Shown: positions 13,280 through 24,871, counted from the first letter of the stretch. The stretch: DNA of 64,000 nt from Spongospora subterranea f. sp. subterranea (GCA_049724395.1 JAUGWO010000060.1:1-64000); one strand, 5' to 3'. Notes: generated from the letters alone by a model not told the origin. Made by a program: numbers and translations.

Positions 13280-13400
13280 CGGGAAATCTTTCTGTTGTAT
13301 TGGCGGTTAGACTGGATTCTGTCCGCCAGTACCCTATGTGACGAGACTGGCGGATGGAAAGGACTCTGTCCACCGGTAGGGTGCACTGTACTAGTTGTCA
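13280..13400 (+). repeat. Left terminal inverted repeat of the MULE
   Basis: Matches the reverse complement of 19,057-19,151. Relative to the right end it carries an extra segment of about 27 bp after CTTTCTG. The repeat itself contains short inverted CTGTCCGCC / GGCGGACAG units, so the end has substructure. Confidence 0.82.
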
Positions 13401-14538
13401 GGTTGCGCTCCTCTATGGTCAGTTGGTCACCCTCACTAGACGACGGAGTTAAATCAACTGTAAAAATAAAATGTTCGGATTCTTGCGGAATCTCGTCCCA
13501 AATTGTCGATTGTCCCGGAGACTTTACCAGTCTATGACGCAGCTGTGTCCCAGAAGCTCCACCCCGCACATGACGCAGAACAGGCGTCGCTTGTGCAGCC
13601 GATCCCTGATACCCCTTGTTCCGCAAACGCGCCGCATCTCACGAAACCCTTAAACGCCGTTCTGGCAATTGCACCCTTTATCGGTAACTGGTCTGCGGTT
13701 ACATAACCTTTCCAAGAGATGGCAAGGGAAAACGGCACCATGATCTAGTTTGACACGAAAAATCGTTTTTTATTAAATTATGGGGTCAGCAATTCCGCTA
13801 CTGCAGCACTCCAATTGATGAACACGAAGGTGTATGGGACGTTGTTTCTAATGAAGACGATGGATGTCATCCCGTTACGTTCGTGTCCTGACTTTGCGTG
13901 TTGTCGAATCCCATGTCGACACATTGCTGCCGTATGCTCTGCCATGGATGTAAAGTATCTGACTCCCCGATGGCGTCTTGATCAACACCCGTTATGGCAA
14001 ATTGCATACTGCCGCGTCAACCCGAACATATCGCCTCTGACTAACGCCATCTTCAATGTAGGCACGTCGGCAGTTATGCCGTCTGTCTACGATGACGCAT
14101 ATGCCCAAATCACAGTGCCCGAGGTGAACTTCCATTACCGCCATTTAATGCAAGCCGCCAAGGAAGTCGTTCAAGTCGAGCAGACCAGTGTCGCTGCATT
14201 CAAACGGACAATTATGGCCTTCAACGCTCTATGGATCGACTCGAAAGAACCAGTGCCAGTCGAATCATCTATCGAAGCGGTGCCGTCTGATTTTGCCAGT
14301 ATTCGAGCGCCGATTGCCGAAAGTGTCAAGAAGCGCGGACGGCGATCGAACGACGAACTCGTAAATCGATCAGCTCCACAAACTCGGCATTCAACCAAGA
14401 AGGCAAGACACTGCAAACCTGTAAAGAGCACGGATTGGCCGCCAAGGATCACCGTTCAGGTGGCCGGTGTCCTTTTTGGGTAAAACCGGTGCAGCAATTG
14501 ATTAAGACCGCACACATTGTGGAAGTCGTCGCAGACTG

Positions 14539-14765
14539 TGTGGAAAGTTGATGTTGCTCAAACGGATGCAATAGCTGAATGAATTTATTATTGTGGCGAA
14601 ATTGCTTATATAGGTAGATACCTTGGGAAATGGCTATTTATAGCCCAATGCGTAAAGTCCGTACAGTCAGCTTTATGTCATGCTCTTGCCGTGGTTGCGC
14701 CCACAGGAGGTACGCACTTTCCTTGGAGAATGTCCGTACTTGTGGCAGGCAAGTTGTATTCAACA
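14539..14765 (-). repeat. 3' LTR of Copia copy 5
   Basis: 227 bp, nearly identical to 18,460-18,688. It is preceded (in element orientation) by a purine tract at about 14,766-14,780. It borders the GACTG duplication. Confidence 0.93.
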
Positions 14766-17700
14766 CGCCCTCTCAACTTGCAGGTTGTGACTCCCATTGC
14801 GGTGCGGCACCATTTGAACTTGGGGGCGTTGATTGGTTTCGTCAGCGCATCAGCAATCATGGCTTCTGTCGGGCAGTATTCAACCTTGATGGTCCCTTGT
14901 TCGACTTGATCGCGACAGAAGTGGAAACGCAGATCGATGTGTTTCGTACGTTTGTCGGTGCGTGCGAGATGTGCGACGGGAGAGAATGTCTCGTTGAAGT
15001 CAATTCCCGGTCGTTGAGAGAAACCTTTGATAACGAGTCTTGCCTTGAATTTGTGCACGAATCCCTCGTCATCCGGTTTTACTTTAAATATGAAATTTGT
15101 TAGCGATGGCTTGTCTTCCAATTGGGAGTGGGCAGAGTTCCCAGATTTGGTTTTCTTGCAGGCTGGTGAATTCGGCGTTTGTTGCTTGAGTCCATTCTTC
15201 AGAAAACTCGTTTGCTGGATCTGTTGCCTCGCTGATTGACTTCGGCAGAGTGATCTGACATGCTTGCATCCTGTCACGTTGGACGATCAGAGCTGCTGCT
15301 GGTGGAACTTTCCACCATTCTCCAGGAGCATTCCGGACACGATCCGACCGTCGTCCATGCTCCATTCGAATTGGTTCGTCATCTTCTTGTTCGGCTCTTT
15401 TGCAATTGTCGTGCTCGATCTCATATTCCGTGCTTCCATGAGGCTGTGATTCTTCTGATTCTTCGCTAACTTCTTCAGGAGGGTTTGATGATGAGTCGCT
15501 TGATATCGCTGAGGATGGTTCAGAAGAGCTGGATGATTCCTGTAATGATGATGAGGAGTCAGTAAGGATTGTTCTCAAAGGGTTGGAAGTCGTTGTAGAT
15601 GGTCCATCAAAATCGAATGTGACTTCATTTCTGCGCTGAACAGGCTGTGTCCTTGAAAATGAATGCTCATGAAATGAGGCGTCTGTGAACCGGCTGCAGA
15701 CAATACGCTGCTCTTCCTCGTCCCAGAATTGATACCCCTTTTGATTTGTTGGGTATCCAATGAAGGTAACCTTGCGTCCTCGTGGTTGAAGTTTTCGATG
15801 AAGTTGGTTGGGCAGGTGATGGGTCTGACCACATGGCCATAATGAATGTGGATAGAGTGAGCTGCTTGCGTCGCAACCGAATGTTCGAAGATGTCGTAAG
15901 TCCGGTTTGGTCTTGTTCCAGGCTTCAAATGGGGATATACGCTGCGGCATGTCGTAAGCGGTTTGGCTTGTTCCAGGCTTCAAATGGGGATATGCGCTGC
16001 GGCAGTGCGCTGTGTGGACGTCGATTGATAATATAGACGGCTGCGGAAACGGCAGCAGTCCAAAACCTGGGTCCTAATTTTCCACTAAGGCGCATGCTCT
16101 CGGCACACTCGATTATCGTTCGGTTAAGTCTTTCGATCATGCCGTTTTGTTCCGATTGGTATGGGATGATTCTTCGATGGGCGATGCCGAGATCTGCGAG
16201 GAATGTTTGGCATTTCTTTGGATGTGTATTCTCCTCCACCGTCGCTTTGAAAGCTCTTCACAGAGAATCCCTGATCTTGAAAATGATTGTTGACCAGACG
16301 GATATGCTGCTTGATTGCTGATATGGCTTCCGACTTCCTTCGAATCAGGTACACAAATGAATATCGTGTGTGTTGGTCTAGAAATGAAATGTAGTATCTC
16401 GACTTGCCGTGAATTCCATCAACAGGAAATGGTCCAGAAATGTCACTGTGAATGATTTCCAGCGGCCTGGTGGTTGAGCTTTCAGAGGTTCGTTGGATGT
16501 TACCTCTTGGCATTTTTCCTAGCATGCAGCCGTCACAGGGAGAGATAGGTGAGGGTCTGCGTATCTTCGCTGGTTGCTTGATTCCGGTGACCGAATTTTC
16601 CAAGGCTGAGTTGAGGTCATGATCGTTGATGTGGCCAAGTCGATTGTGCCAAAGGTCGCGTGTTTCTGATACCATATTTGCCGCAGCAATACGTGGCTCT
16701 GCAGTGTAGTTGATAACTGGAGGCAGGGTGTACAGGTTGTCATGATCCTTCGGGATCTCCGCGATCTAAGGTTACCGCCGGAGTCCAGAATCTTGCATGT
16801 GTTGCGTCTGAATTCAAATTCTAAGCCATCCGACGTCGCTTGACCGATGGAGATGAGGTTTGCGGAGAGTCCGGGAACGAGCGATACTGGAGAGATGTTG
16901 ATAGTTCCGATGCAGGATTGGATTTTAGAGGTGCCGCTAGCCGTGGAGCGCAGTATGGCGTTGTTTGCCACCCTGATGGTTAGAGGATTGTATGCGGGCA
17001 AAATCTGCTCAAGCGTCGAGGAATCAGAGCACATGTGAGTCGAGCATGCGGAGTCGAGAATCCAGTTGGAACCAGAGATGTTTCGTGGGGGCTGAGTTGA
17101 AAGAGCTACGTGTTCGCTGCGGTTGAGGTAGTTGGAATGAAGCGTTTTATTTGCGGTGATCTTTGGTCGGAGCTCCGGGTGCTGATGCCAGCAGTGAGCG
17201 TCGTCATGTGCATTGCTGTTGTGATAGTTGCAACGATGTCGCCCTGAGATGCGTTTTGCGGTCGCCACGAAAGATGCGCCAGGTTCTCGCGCTCTATGCT
17301 CAATTTGAGCCTCAAAATTAATTAGGGATGCTGCCGTGGGTGCAAATTTGACTTCATTCTGAGAATCAAGAGTTACTGTAAATGCATCGAATGAGGATGG
17401 AAGTCCAGAGAGAAGGCGGTCCGTCATATCTTCGTCTGATAGTTCTTTCCCGATTGCTCGCAGCTTCCCCTGGATGGCTTGAATCGTTGCAATATAGGTG
17501 GCAACAGACGACTCTCCCTTGGTGCAAGACCAGAATTCTGCGATTAACCTAGTCCTGGTGGAACGAGACTTCTTTTGGTATAGTTGTTCAAGGAGCTTCC
17601 AAGCCTTATGTGCAGTCGGTTCCTTCATGATTGAGCTTACAATTAGATCATGGAGGCAGCAACAGATGATCGACTTCGCCTTCTTGTCGTTGCGCAGTTC

Positions 17701-17879
17701 TTCAGTGGTGGCAGGGAGAGCTGGGTCCTGGTCGATATAAACTTCAAGATCCTTCGTTGACAGGTACATGATGACCTTTTGTTGCCACAGCTGGAAGTCA
17801 TCAGTGTCCGCGCCAGTGAATTTAGTGATTGATTGCAGGATCTCTTTCATCTGGTAGAACGGGCGTAGCCTGGTAGATT

Positions 17880-18435
17880 GGGCGTGACTTCGAAGAATGA
17901 ACGCGGCCTCGTAGAATGGGGGTGACTTCGTAATGTGGGCGTGACCAGGTAGAATGGGCGTGACCTCGTTGAGTTGGCGCGGCCTCGTTGAGTGGGTGCG
18001 GCTTCGTTGAGTGGGCGCGGCCTCGTTGAGTGGGCGTGGCCTCGTTGAGTGGGTGCGGCTTCGTTGAGTGGGCGCGGCCTCCTTGAGTGTGGCCTCGTTG
18101 AGTGGGCGTGGCCTCGTTGAGTGGGCGTGGCCTCGTTGAGTGGGCGTGACCTCGTTGAGTGGGCGTGACCTCGTTGAGTGAGCGTGACCTCGTTGAGTGG
18201 GCGTGACCTCGTTGAGTGGGCTGACCTCGTTGAGTGGGCGTGACCTCGTTGAGTGGGCGTGACCTCGTTGAGTGGGCGTGACCTCGTTGAGTGGGCGTGA
18301 CCTCGTGGAGTGAGCGTGACCTCGTTGAGTGGGCGTGACCTTGTTGAGTGAGCGCGGCCTCGTTGAGTGGGCGTGACCTCGTTGAGTGGGCGTGGCCTCG
18401 TAGTGTGGGCGTGGCCTCGTAGGATGGGCGTAACC
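17880..18435. repeat. 19-bp minisatellite in the leader of Copia copy 5
   Basis: Roughly 25-28 tandem units of GTGGGCGTGACCTCGTTGA with variants (GCGGCCTCG, GTGGCCTCG, one short unit). The array fills the space between the 5' LTR and gag. No unique spacers separate the units, so this is a plain tandem array. Confidence 0.92.
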
Positions 18436-18459
18436 GGTCAGCGGCTTCGACTGTTAATC

Positions 18460-18688
18460 TGTGGAAAGTTGATGTTGCTCAAACGGATGCAATAGCTGAA
18501 TGAATTTATTATTGTGGCGTAATTGCTTATATAGGTAGATATACCTTGGGAAATGGCTATTTATAGCCCAATGCGTAAAGTCCGTACAGTCAGCTTTATG
18601 TCATGCTCTTGCCGTGGTTGCGCCCACAGGAGGTACGCACTTTCCTTGGAGAATGTCCGTACTTGTGGCAGGCAAGTTGTATTCAACA
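18460..18688 (-). repeat. 5' LTR of Copia copy 5
   Basis: 229 bp, followed on the plus-strand side by GACTG (18,689-18,693), the same five bases that precede the other LTR. Confidence 0.93.
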
Positions 18689-19056
18689 GACTGTTCATCC
18701 GATGACACCTGCTCAGAATCGAACAATATTCCACTGATACAGCGCTTTGCTGACTGAGGTTCCACGAACCAAAGCAGATCGCAGTTCTGACGAGGACATT
18801 ATTGTCTTCATGGCTGCGAATGCATTGTTACACAATGAATAAATACATTTTACAAATCAAACATTCAATTTCTCTGTGCAAATCGTTTTTCTTAATGCGG
18901 AAGGTGCAGTGTCAGGGCCAATTATTTACATTTAATGTGTACTGCATCGCATTTGCCGCCATGAAGTCAATGATATTCTCGTCTGAGCTGCAATACCTCC
19001 GGCAGAATGCGCTGTATCAATGGACTATTGTTCTTTTACATAGTGGAACAACTGTG

Positions 19057-19151
19057 CGCAACCTTGCTACAGTGCACCCTACTGGCGGACAGAATCCTTT
19101 CCATCCGCCAGTCTCGTCACATAGGGTACTGGCGGACAGAAAGATTTCCCG
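19057..19151 (-). repeat. Right terminal inverted repeat of the MULE
   Basis: About 95 bp, matching the left end with only a few differences apart from the left-end insertion. It is followed by the 9-bp duplication at 19,152-19,160. Confidence 0.85.
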
Positions 19152-21046
19152 ATCACAATGTCGGTCAGACTGCAGAACATTCAGCGAAGGTAATATTGTC
19201 TAGCGAATGAGCTTTGACAACACAATCACAAAAAAAAAAGGACGACGGTCGGATCATGTCCGAAATGCTCCTGGAGAATGGTGGAAAGTCCCACCAGCAG
19301 CAGCTCTGATCGTCCAACGTGACAGGATGCAAGCATGCCAGATCACTGTGCCGAAGTCAATCAGCGAGGCAACAGATCCAGCAAACGAGTTTTCTGAAGA
19401 ATGGACTCAAGCAGCAAACGCCGAATTCACCAGCCTGCAAGAAAACCAAACCTGGGAACTCTGCCCACTCCCAATTGAAAGACAAGCCATCGCTAACAAA
19501 TGGATATTTAAAGTAAACCGGATGACGAGGGATTCGTGCACAAATTCAAGGCAAGACTCGTTATTAAAGGTTTCTCTCAACGACCGGGAAATGACTTCAA
19601 CGAGACCTTCTCTCCCGTCGCACATCTCGCATCAGTTCGAATATATTCGCGCTTGTCGCATCCCTGAACCTGACACTGAGACAGCTCGACGTGGTTGGGG
19701 CTTTTCTACAAGCAGAACTTCCAGAAGAGATCTATATGGCCCAACCGGAAGGTCTTATCTCTGAGGATCCCAAATTAGTGTGCCGACTCAAGAAAGCCTT
19801 TACGGACTCAAGCAGGCCGGACTAGTTTGGAAAGAAACAATCAACCGCTTCATCACTGAAACACTTCACTTCAAACGTCTCAACTCGGATGCCTGCGTGT
19901 ACGTCAAGAGATCCAAAAATGACATTGTTATCATGTCACTCTCCACAGACGACCTACTAGTGGCTCATAACTGTCCGTCACTGATAGAGAACATCGTTTC
20001 TCAGCTCTCCACACGTTTTCCAATGACGGATCTAGGTAACCCAAAGCGCTTACTATGGGATGAGGATCACACGTAGTGATGACGGTATCTTACTTGACCA
20101 AGAGGCCTACATCTTGGAGCAATTATCAAAGTTCAACATGATGGACTGCAAGGACGCAGACACTCCTGAACAATCAGGACTCTACCTGGAGAAGAACATG
20201 TGTGCAGCAACCGCCGAAGAGAAGCAAGAAATGCAAGAAACCCCCTATCGTGAACTAGTTGGAGCTCTTAACTGGATCGCAACGTGCACCAGACCGAATA
20301 TGTCACCTTCAGTGTCCTTACTCTGTCGGTTCCTTGACAACCCAGGTCGCCAACATTGGACATCTGCGAAGCGTGTTCTCAAGTATCTCAAGGGAAACAG
20401 CAACTCTGGACTATTCTTCAAAGCCCATCAGCCGCCACATCTGTCCTCCTACTCGGACAGCGACTGGGCCGGAGACAAAGATTTAAGAAAATCCACTACC
20501 GGATACACCCTCATGATGTCAGGATGCACGGTGGCCTGGAAAAGCTCCCTACAAAAGATTGTTGCATGCTCCTCAACCGAGGCAGAATATATCGCCCTTT
20601 CAGAGACAATGCGGGAAGTGATATGGATCTGATCGATTCTTGGAGAACTTGGCTTTATTCAAAGCAAGGCTACTAAAGTGATGGAAGACAACCAAGGCTG
20701 CATAGTAATTTCGAAAAACAGACGCACCGACAAACGTACGAAGCACATCGATCTGCGTTTCCACTTCTGTCGCGATCAAGTCGAACAAGGGACCATCAAG
20801 GTTGAATACTGCCCGACAGAAGCCATGATTGCTGATGCGCTGATGAAGCCAATCAACGCCCCCAAGTTCAAATGGTGCCGCACCGCAATGGGAGTCACAG
20901 CCTGCAAGTTGAGAGGGCGTGTTGAATACAACTTGCTTGCCTCAAGTACGGACATTCTCCAAAAAAAGTGCGTACCCCCAGTCGGCGCAACCACGGCAAG
21001 AGCATGACATAAAGCTGACTGTACGGACTTTACGCATTGGGCTATA

Positions 21047-24000
21047 GGTAGACCAGATCGAATCGCTTACGAGTTTTGTATGTCATTTCCCGTGCTCATC
21101 ATCCTCTGATAATTGGTATGTCATGGCTTGACCAGCAGAACCCACAGATCGATTTGCGAGCTCACATCATCACTCCATGCCACCTCGATAATACTGTACT
21201 CAAGCCTTTACTGATTCGCCAGGCCAAAAAAACCTATTTGCGACGTACTTAAGCTCCAAGGCGAATGTCGCTTTCTTCCTTAAAAGTATGCCAGTTTTAT
21301 GTTTTTTGTTTTTTTTTTGTGATTGAGTTCGGCATTTTGGTGCCAGGTTTGTAGAACCCGTATCTACTAAAGGGCCAAGACGAATCTTGGTGTCAAAGCT
21401 CAAATGCCAGACATAAGTACCTTCGCTGAATGTTCTGCAGTCTGACCGACATTGTGATAGTGTGAGGTTGCTCCCTTGATCCGACTCACTAAAACCCCCC
21501 ACCCATTGGGACCCGGGGGAAATTCCCTGTACGGAACACCACAATGCCTTGAACCCAAGTCGCATCATTACAAATCAGCTGTCTATTTTTCCTGAGGTTC
21601 GTTCCTCCCATGCTCAAACCTGAGCTCTACTTCCGTATTAGCTGGCCAACCTCAGGGATTCCCCAAAATCCCAGCCCACGGGGTTTTTGAACTCAGTATT
21701 TTGCACTGACCTGGTCCTACCTGCACCAACCGGGACAGACAGGAACCAAGCCTTATGCCAGTTTTAGTGACGTCTTCCAAACGATAAACGCTGACCAACT
21801 GCCCTCACATCGCGCATACGATTGCGCTATCAACTCAAGGAGAAGATCGGACCACTGCCATACAAGGTTTACAACCTCGGCCAGGTCGAACAACAAGTTT
21901 TGCGACAATTCATTGAGGACAACCTCAAGAAAGGATTCATTGGCCACTCCAAATTACATTCACCGTTACGATCACCAATACTCTTTGTAAGAAGAAGGAC
22001 AACAGCCTCCGACTGTGCGTCGACTAACGAGAAGTCAACAGTTTAACGAAGAAGGAGCCCTATCCTATTACTGCTATCCAAAATATTCTGGCCCAAGTGT
22101 CGTCTGCCAAAATCTTCACAAAGATCGATCTACGAGGTGCCTACAATCTCGTCCGAATCAAGGACAGCGATGAATGGAAGACTGCATAGTGTTGCAAATA
22201 TGGAAATTTCGAGTATACGGTAATGGCCGTTTGGGTTAATGAACGCTCCCGGTTATTTTGAGAGGTTTATGAACGACGTCCTCCGTGAATACCTCGACAA
22301 ATTTGTGGTTGTTTTCCTCGACAACATCTTGATCTACTCGGAGAGCGCGCTGCAGCACGACGTTCGATTAATACTTACTTTGCAAAACCCGAAAAATGCG
22401 TGTTCGACTATCAGGAAGTCGAATTCCTTCGGGTATTTGGTCACCGGCAACAGCATCAAGATGGACTCAACTAAGGTGGAGACTAGACTATCCTCGACTG
22501 GGCGACACCATCAACAGCCAAGGAGGTCCAAAGTTTCCTAGGTTTTGCTAAATTCTACAGGGACTTCATCGTAGACTTCGCCAGAATATCTTCACCGTTG
22601 ACGGCGTGACGAAAAAACCAACCATTTGATTGGTCGGCTGCGACCGAGTCCGCGTATGAAATACTTCGACGCTGGGCGCCATTCTCTCACAGCCACAACC
22701 CGATGGTCAATTGCATCCAATCGCATTCTACTCAAGGAAGTTGGCGGCGCCGGAATTGAATTGTGACGTCCACGACAAAGCGTTGCTGGCAATCGTTACC
22801 TCTTTTCACGTGTGGAGGCACTTCCTTGATGGCGCACAGCACGAGAATGCGGTATACAGCGATCATAAGAACTTGATTTACTTTACGTCATCCAAAACTC
22901 TCAATCGTCGCTAAGCACATTGGTCAGTGCGACTCGCGAAATATCACTTCGTCATTGTGCATCGACGGGGTAGATTATCTGGAAAATTCGTCGCGCTGTC
23001 GCGACGCCCATAATACGAGATTAAACCACCGGACCCTTCTGAAAGTTTCAAAGCACATCGATACTGCGCCCTGACCAACTATTGCCTCGACCCGATCATC
23101 AAGTTCCAGCCCCTGAAAGCTGTGTGCCGAGAGGATTACCCTTCCGCAACCAATGTTGGAGTGCATCAGAACTAACCAGAAATCGGACGCATTCGTTCAA
23201 GACATCATTTCGAGATTGCCCATGGACGGATTTCGACTGCGCGACGATGCCTTCATGAGGAACAAGCACTCGTCGTGGCGGTAAGAGGACTGTAAACTCG
23301 ACATTCTCAGATTTCGACGCTCCTGTAAGCGACCACTTCGGGGTCTCCCTTTTGCATAGATTAAACCTTGCAATGCTTATCGTTTTGCAATTTCGTCAGA
23401 AGATATATCGCCTGGCGTTGTTCGTTGCGTCAATACTCCATGTTTGCTTTCTTGAACATCTCCCCCATCAGTTTAAAAAACCGACAACCATTATTTGAGC
23501 TGTGGGCGGCGGAAAATCGGGAACGGTCATGCAAAACCGCACCTTTTGACTCGTTAAAACTGTTGGAATCCAAATATAGATAGTTTACTGAAAAGCTCTC
23601 AGTGAGCGCTCTCTATTGAGCTGTACCGTAATGGCGCCATGCCCAAAATCTCGGCTCAATCCCTCGGAGTGTGTCGTACTGACCAGACTTTATAAGACGG
23701 AAGAAGTATGCGAATTCGTGCGATGTTTGTGGCCGAGCCAAGTCCACTTGTCATCGACCACGCGGGATCCTCTACCCATTGCCGATTGCCGACGATATTT
23801 GGCGCTCTATCACCATGAATTTCATCGTCAAGCTGCCAAAGTCTAGAGGTTTCGATTCAATTCGAGTCGTAGTGGATCGATTGTCCAAGATGAGTCTTTT
23901 AATCCCTTGTAAAGAATTCCTTGTAAAGAATCGCTCACTGCTGCAGGACTCGTCGACTTGCTAGAGTGAACCAGATCCTGGAACAGTACATACGTTGCTC

Positions 24001-24290
24001 TATCAATATCCAACAGGACGATTGGGCGGATTTATTACCCATGGCCGAGTTCGCCAACAATAATGCCGAACACTCGACGCTAAAACCCATTCCCAATTCG
24101 GCGATGCGACAACGTGTTCCGCTAGTACACACCCTTTGGCTGACGATTGCGCGAATCACATCAACAATGTGCGACAATTCCTTGAGGCACAGCTCCAATA
24201 CGCAGCTCGAGATATGAAGCATTGTGCAGACAAAAACGATTACCGCGCCCGGACTACGCTGTAGGCGATAAGGTTTGGTCAACGCTGCGA
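21047..24290 (+). mobile_element. Ty3/Gypsy LTR retrotransposon fossil
   Basis: Plus-strand Gypsy remains in canonical order. First comes a protease end (HPLIIGMSWLDQQNPQIDL near 21,095-21,160). Reverse transcriptase follows (about 21,820-22,600, with the [14 protein letters not shown] region and a YxDD-equivalent stretch near 22,300), then RNase H (22,711-22,914) and integrase remains (about 23,640-24,240). No LTR is recognised. It is interrupted by SINE copy B and is heavily broken (roughly ten interruptions), so it is old. Confidence 0.85.
21300..21752 (-). mobile_element. SINE copy B (uninterrupted)
   Basis: 453-bp minus-strand copy of the same SINE, starting GCTTGGTTCCTG at 21,750 and ending in an A-rich tail (T-rich at 21,302-21,321 on the plus strand). 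A perfect 13-bp target duplication, TATGCCAGTTTTA, borders it at 21,287-21,299 and 21,753-21,765. It inserted in the Gypsy fossil. It has about 60 bp near its 3' end that copy A lacks (around 21,335-21,405), so the two copies differ by an internal deletion or are subfamilies. Confidence 0.88.
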
Positions 24291-24429
24291 CGAACTCATG
24301 TCCCGTAGGGGGAATCACTCAAAATGAATGTTCCTGGAGCGAAAGATCTTGGCAATACCAAGCGTGGCTCTTTACTTCTAAGGCACGCAAAACGACCTTT
24401 GTGTCTGATGTGATGCTCAATATCCAGAA

Positions 24430-24866
24430 GAGTGCTATGAATTAACATGGCTCGCTGCAAGCACATAACGTATGGTTTTATCAGTAATTCGAAAGGGCCC
24501 GTCAGAAGACCGCAAAACAACTCCTGTAATGGTCATTTCCGCAGTCCATTGTAGCTTTTGCCAACCCCTCCCCTTTACTCACCCGGGAGGTTCATTGTCA
24601 TTAATATGCGTTTCTCTGTGGAACAGTTTTGGTAATTCAACATGTGCTTGTAGATTCAGGAACGGTGAAGCCGGATTTTTTTTTAGCATATTTTCGGGAG
24701 AACCTGCTCAGCACAAATCCAGAAAGGGGTTGGAATCGCGAAGCTACCCTGGACTGGGGAAATGCCCATTACAGGCGTTGCTTTGCGGTCTTCTGACGGC
24801 CTCTTTTGAATTACTGATAAAACCATACGTTATGTGCTTGCAGCGAGCCATTGTAATTCATAGCAC
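24430..24866. repeat. Long inverted repeat (fold-back) between two inverted Gypsy ends
   Basis: Arms of roughly 130-145 bp (about 24,430-24,575 and 24,730-24,866) run from GTGCTATGAATT through CATAACGTATGGTTTTATCAG to GCCAACCCCT and its inverse near GGGGTTGGAA. They are separated by a spacer of about 150 bp. Outside the arms, both flanks are the same Gypsy integrase end in opposite orientation (GCGATAAGGTTTGG). I see no clear target duplication, so this looks like an inverted duplication of a Gypsy 3' end rather than a free-standing transposon. Confidence 0.6.
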
Positions 24867-24871
24867 GTTCC

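Larger units (their letters stand above)
14539..18688 (-). mobile_element. Ty1/Copia element (copy 5), young, with both LTRs and target duplication
   Basis: The element has LTRs at 14,539-14,765 and 18,460-18,688 (TG...CA ends) that differ by one substitution and one 2-bp indel, which means a recent insertion. The 5-bp duplication GACTG lies at 14,534-14,538 and 18,689-18,693. On the minus strand it carries gag with a Cys/His knuckle (17,850-16,900), a protease-like DSACSTHM segment near 17,050, integrase (16,675-15,925), reverse transcriptase and RNase H (to 14,770). It looks whole in outline, but its coding part has about four interruptions and lacks much of the RT region, so it is not intact. 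The leader contains a 19-bp minisatellite. Confidence 0.9.
13815..18757 (+). pseudogene. MULE SWIM-domain protein remnant, split by a Copia
   Basis: An open stretch at 13,815-14,483 carries SCPDFACCRIPCRHIAAV, the core of a SWIM zinc finger (CxC...CxH), which in MULE transposases lies after the DDE core. The first Cys of the CxC pair is not in frame: the residues expected before it (HEGVWDVVSNEDD) are in another frame, so a frameshift lies near 13,880. A second frame change follows at about 14,340-14,410. After it comes a Cys/His stretch (CKEHGLAAKDHRSGGRCPF, 14,420-14,478), and the frame is open up to the Copia insertion and beyond it to a TGA at 18,755-18,757. No DDE catalytic region is visible, so it is a dead C-terminal transposase piece rather than a host gene. 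Confidence 0.65.
13280..19151 (+). mobile_element. Mutator-like DNA transposon (MULE) with a nested Copia
   Basis: The element starts CGGGAAATCTTTCTG (13,280) and ends with its reverse complement CAGAAAGATTTCCCG (19,151). It has terminal inverted repeats of about 95-120 bp and a perfect 9-bp target duplication, the size typical of Mutator elements. Inside is a SWIM zinc-finger coding remnant. Removing the Copia insertion (14,539-18,688 and one copy of its duplication) leaves about 1.7 kb. That is too short for a full MURA-type transposase (a DDE core is not seen), so this is an internally deleted or decayed copy. Confidence 0.85.
12970..19239 (+). mobile_element. SINE copy A (interrupted by a Mutator-like element)
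   Basis: A SINE-like element on the plus strand beginning GCTTGGTTC and ending in an A-rich tail (CAATCACAAAAAAAAA). Its own sequence is 12,970-13,279 plus 19,161-19,239. It is bordered by a 12-bp direct repeat of Copia target sequence with one mismatch: GGCCGACGGTCG at 12,958-12,969 and GGACGACGGTCG at 19,240-19,251. Such a variable-length duplication together with the 3' A tail is the mark of LINE-driven retroposition. Possible box B-like sequences are GTTCGAAAACC and GGTTCAAGCCA. It codes for nothing. Its full partner is copy B at 21,300-21,752. Confidence 0.8.
12818..21046 (+). mobile_element. Ty1/Copia fossil (copy 6), host of the nested insertions
   Basis: Plus-strand Copia of the same family as the young element at 14,539-18,688. 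The left piece is 12,818-12,969 (acidic linker after integrase). The right piece is 19,240-21,046 (linker end, reverse transcriptase, RNase H and a partial 3' LTR starting TGTTGAATACAAC near 20,920). The two pieces are parted by a SINE that later took further insertions. The 3' LTR stops at about 21,046 against Gypsy sequence. It is broken, with about four interruptions, and older than its minus-strand relative. Confidence 0.85.

Noticed and set aside
13264-13626. Minus-strand ORF of 120 residues across the MULE left end
   Set aside because: It runs through the terminal inverted repeat and out over the target duplication, so it is not a real gene of the element.
17880-18435. CRISPR-like array of short repeats
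   Set aside because: Units abut each other without unique spacers and the organism is a eukaryote; this is a minisatellite.
24430-24866. Free-standing fold-back DNA transposon
   Set aside because: No target-site duplication, and both flanks are the same Gypsy end inverted, so an inverted duplication explains it better.
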